Source: Actinomycetes bacterium (GTDB lineage: Bacteria > Actinomycetota > Acidimicrobiia > Acidimicrobiales > RAAP-2). Taken from it: a stretch of 6,863 bases of DNA. Within the stretch, counting starts at the first letter, position 1. Each line of letters opens with the position of its first letter. Below the pieces are notes generated by a model. That model saw only the letters and a program-made list of their open reading frames with translations, had not been told where the DNA came from and made no database searches. This document shows, piece after piece, positions 6,451-6,863 of this stretch. Location of the stretch: positions 1-6,863 of the forward strand of contig JAKAZC010000152.1 of the NCBI GenBank assembly GCA_021826655.1, written 5' to 3'. Made by a program: the position numbers and the translations under genes.

Positions 6451-6863
6451 ATGTCCATGGAGACCCCTACGGCGGCGGACACGACCCCCGGGACGTTCGC
6501 CGCGGCCACCGCGGTCACACCGGCCGGCGGGGGGAAGTGGACAGCTGAGATCCGATCCGGCTGGGACATCGGTGGCAACGCCAACGGTGGCTACCTGCTG
6601 GCCATCGCCGCCCGCGCCCTGCTCGCCGAGACCGGTCGCACCGACCCGGTCACCGTCACCGGGCACTACTTGGCCCCCGGACGGCCGGGCCCGCTGACCG
6701 TCGGGACCCGGGTCCTGAAGGAGGGCAGTCGGTTCACCGACGCGTTCGCGCTGCTCGAGACCGGAGGCAGACCGCTGCTCTCCGTGCTCGGCTCATTCGG
6801 CGACCTGGACCAGAAGGGCGCCGACCTCCTTGTCCGTGGCGCACCGCCCGAGCTCCCGCCGCC
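6451..6863 (+). CDS. acyl-CoA thioesterase-like (hotdog fold) protein, 5' part
   Basis: This is the first 137 residues of a gene that runs past the window end. After a low-complexity Ala/Thr/Pro start, the segment GWDIGGNANGGYLLAIAARALL (37-58) carries the NGGY motif and long helix of TesB-like/4HBT_3 hotdog proteins. HYLAPGRPGPLTVGTRVLKEGSRFTDAFALL (72-102) then gives the first strands of the hotdog sheet. Members hydrolyse acyl-CoA thioesters or bind them. The second hotdog repeat and most active-site residues are outside the window, so activity is not proven. The ATG at 6451 is 3 bases after the preceding stop; an in-frame ATG at 6457 is an alternative, and no strong ribosome site separates them. 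The tight spacing places it in the same transcript as the Gfo/Idh/MocA gene and suggests a shared lipid or CoA-linked pathway. Confidence 0.75.
   Translation, partial: MSMETPTAADTTPGTFAAATAVTPAGGGKWTAEIRSGWDIGGNANGGYLLAIAARALLAETGRTDPVTVTGHYLAPGRPGPLTVGTRVLKEGSRFTDAFALLETGGRPLLSVLGSFGDLDQKGADLLVRGAPPELPP

Noticed and set aside
5167..6666. A 499-codon minus-strand open frame opposite the Gfo/Idh/MocA gene
   Set aside because: It spans three plus-strand genes with clear motifs and shows no family features of its own. GC-rich codon bias explains the lack of stops.

Overview
The window is GC-rich, with strong G/C bias at third codon positions, ATG and GTG starts and tightly overlapping genes. 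This points to an actinobacterium (Actinomycetota), but genus cannot be read from the sequence. The gene content matches the mycobacterial cyp51 locus as I recall it (M. tuberculosis Rv0763c to Rv0767c): a TetR-family regulator, a CYP123-like P450, a short-chain dehydrogenase, a CYP51 sterol 14-alpha-demethylase-type P450 and a [3Fe-4S]-type ferredoxin, in the same order. This comparison is from memory, not from a search.

Layout. Positions 1-272 hold the 5' end of a minus-strand gene for a 3-hydroxyisobutyrate/6-phosphogluconate dehydrogenase-type NAD(P)-binding protein. An 86-base divergent intergenic region (273-358) carries an AT-rich dyad (297-320) that overlaps candidate promoters, and three TGGAC repeats at 12-base spacing. 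From 359 to the end, every gene is on the plus strand: tetR (359-1012), CYP123-like P450 (1009-2214), SDR (2214-2999), cyp51 (3016-4422), ferredoxin (4422-4616), an NTF2/SnoaL-like protein (4713-5294), a Gfo/Idh/MocA-family oxidoreductase (5329-6447) and the 5' part of a thioesterase-like gene (6451-6863, cut by the window edge). The first five genes overlap by 1-4 bases or lie 16 bases apart, so they look like one operon. Strong Shine-Dalgarno sites precede only cyp51 and the NTF2-like gene.

The ferredoxin is the likely electron donor for one or both P450s. No ferredoxin reductase lies in the window, so it must be encoded elsewhere. The SDR, NTF2-like protein, Gfo/Idh/MocA enzyme and thioesterase-like protein could act on oxidised products of the P450s or on related lipids, but no substrate can be read from the sequence. 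The TetR protein probably controls the operon and the divergent gene through the dyad.

The most unusual non-coding element is a perfect or near-perfect array of ten copies of an 8-base unit (4621-4699). It fills almost the whole gap between the ferredoxin stop and the next ribosome binding site. Its RNA is C-rich, G-poor and free of U, and the opposite strand has a regular G-quadruplex pattern. It may be a control point between the P450 cassette and the downstream genes. No RNA genes, insertion sequences, CRISPR arrays or clear intrinsic terminators were seen.
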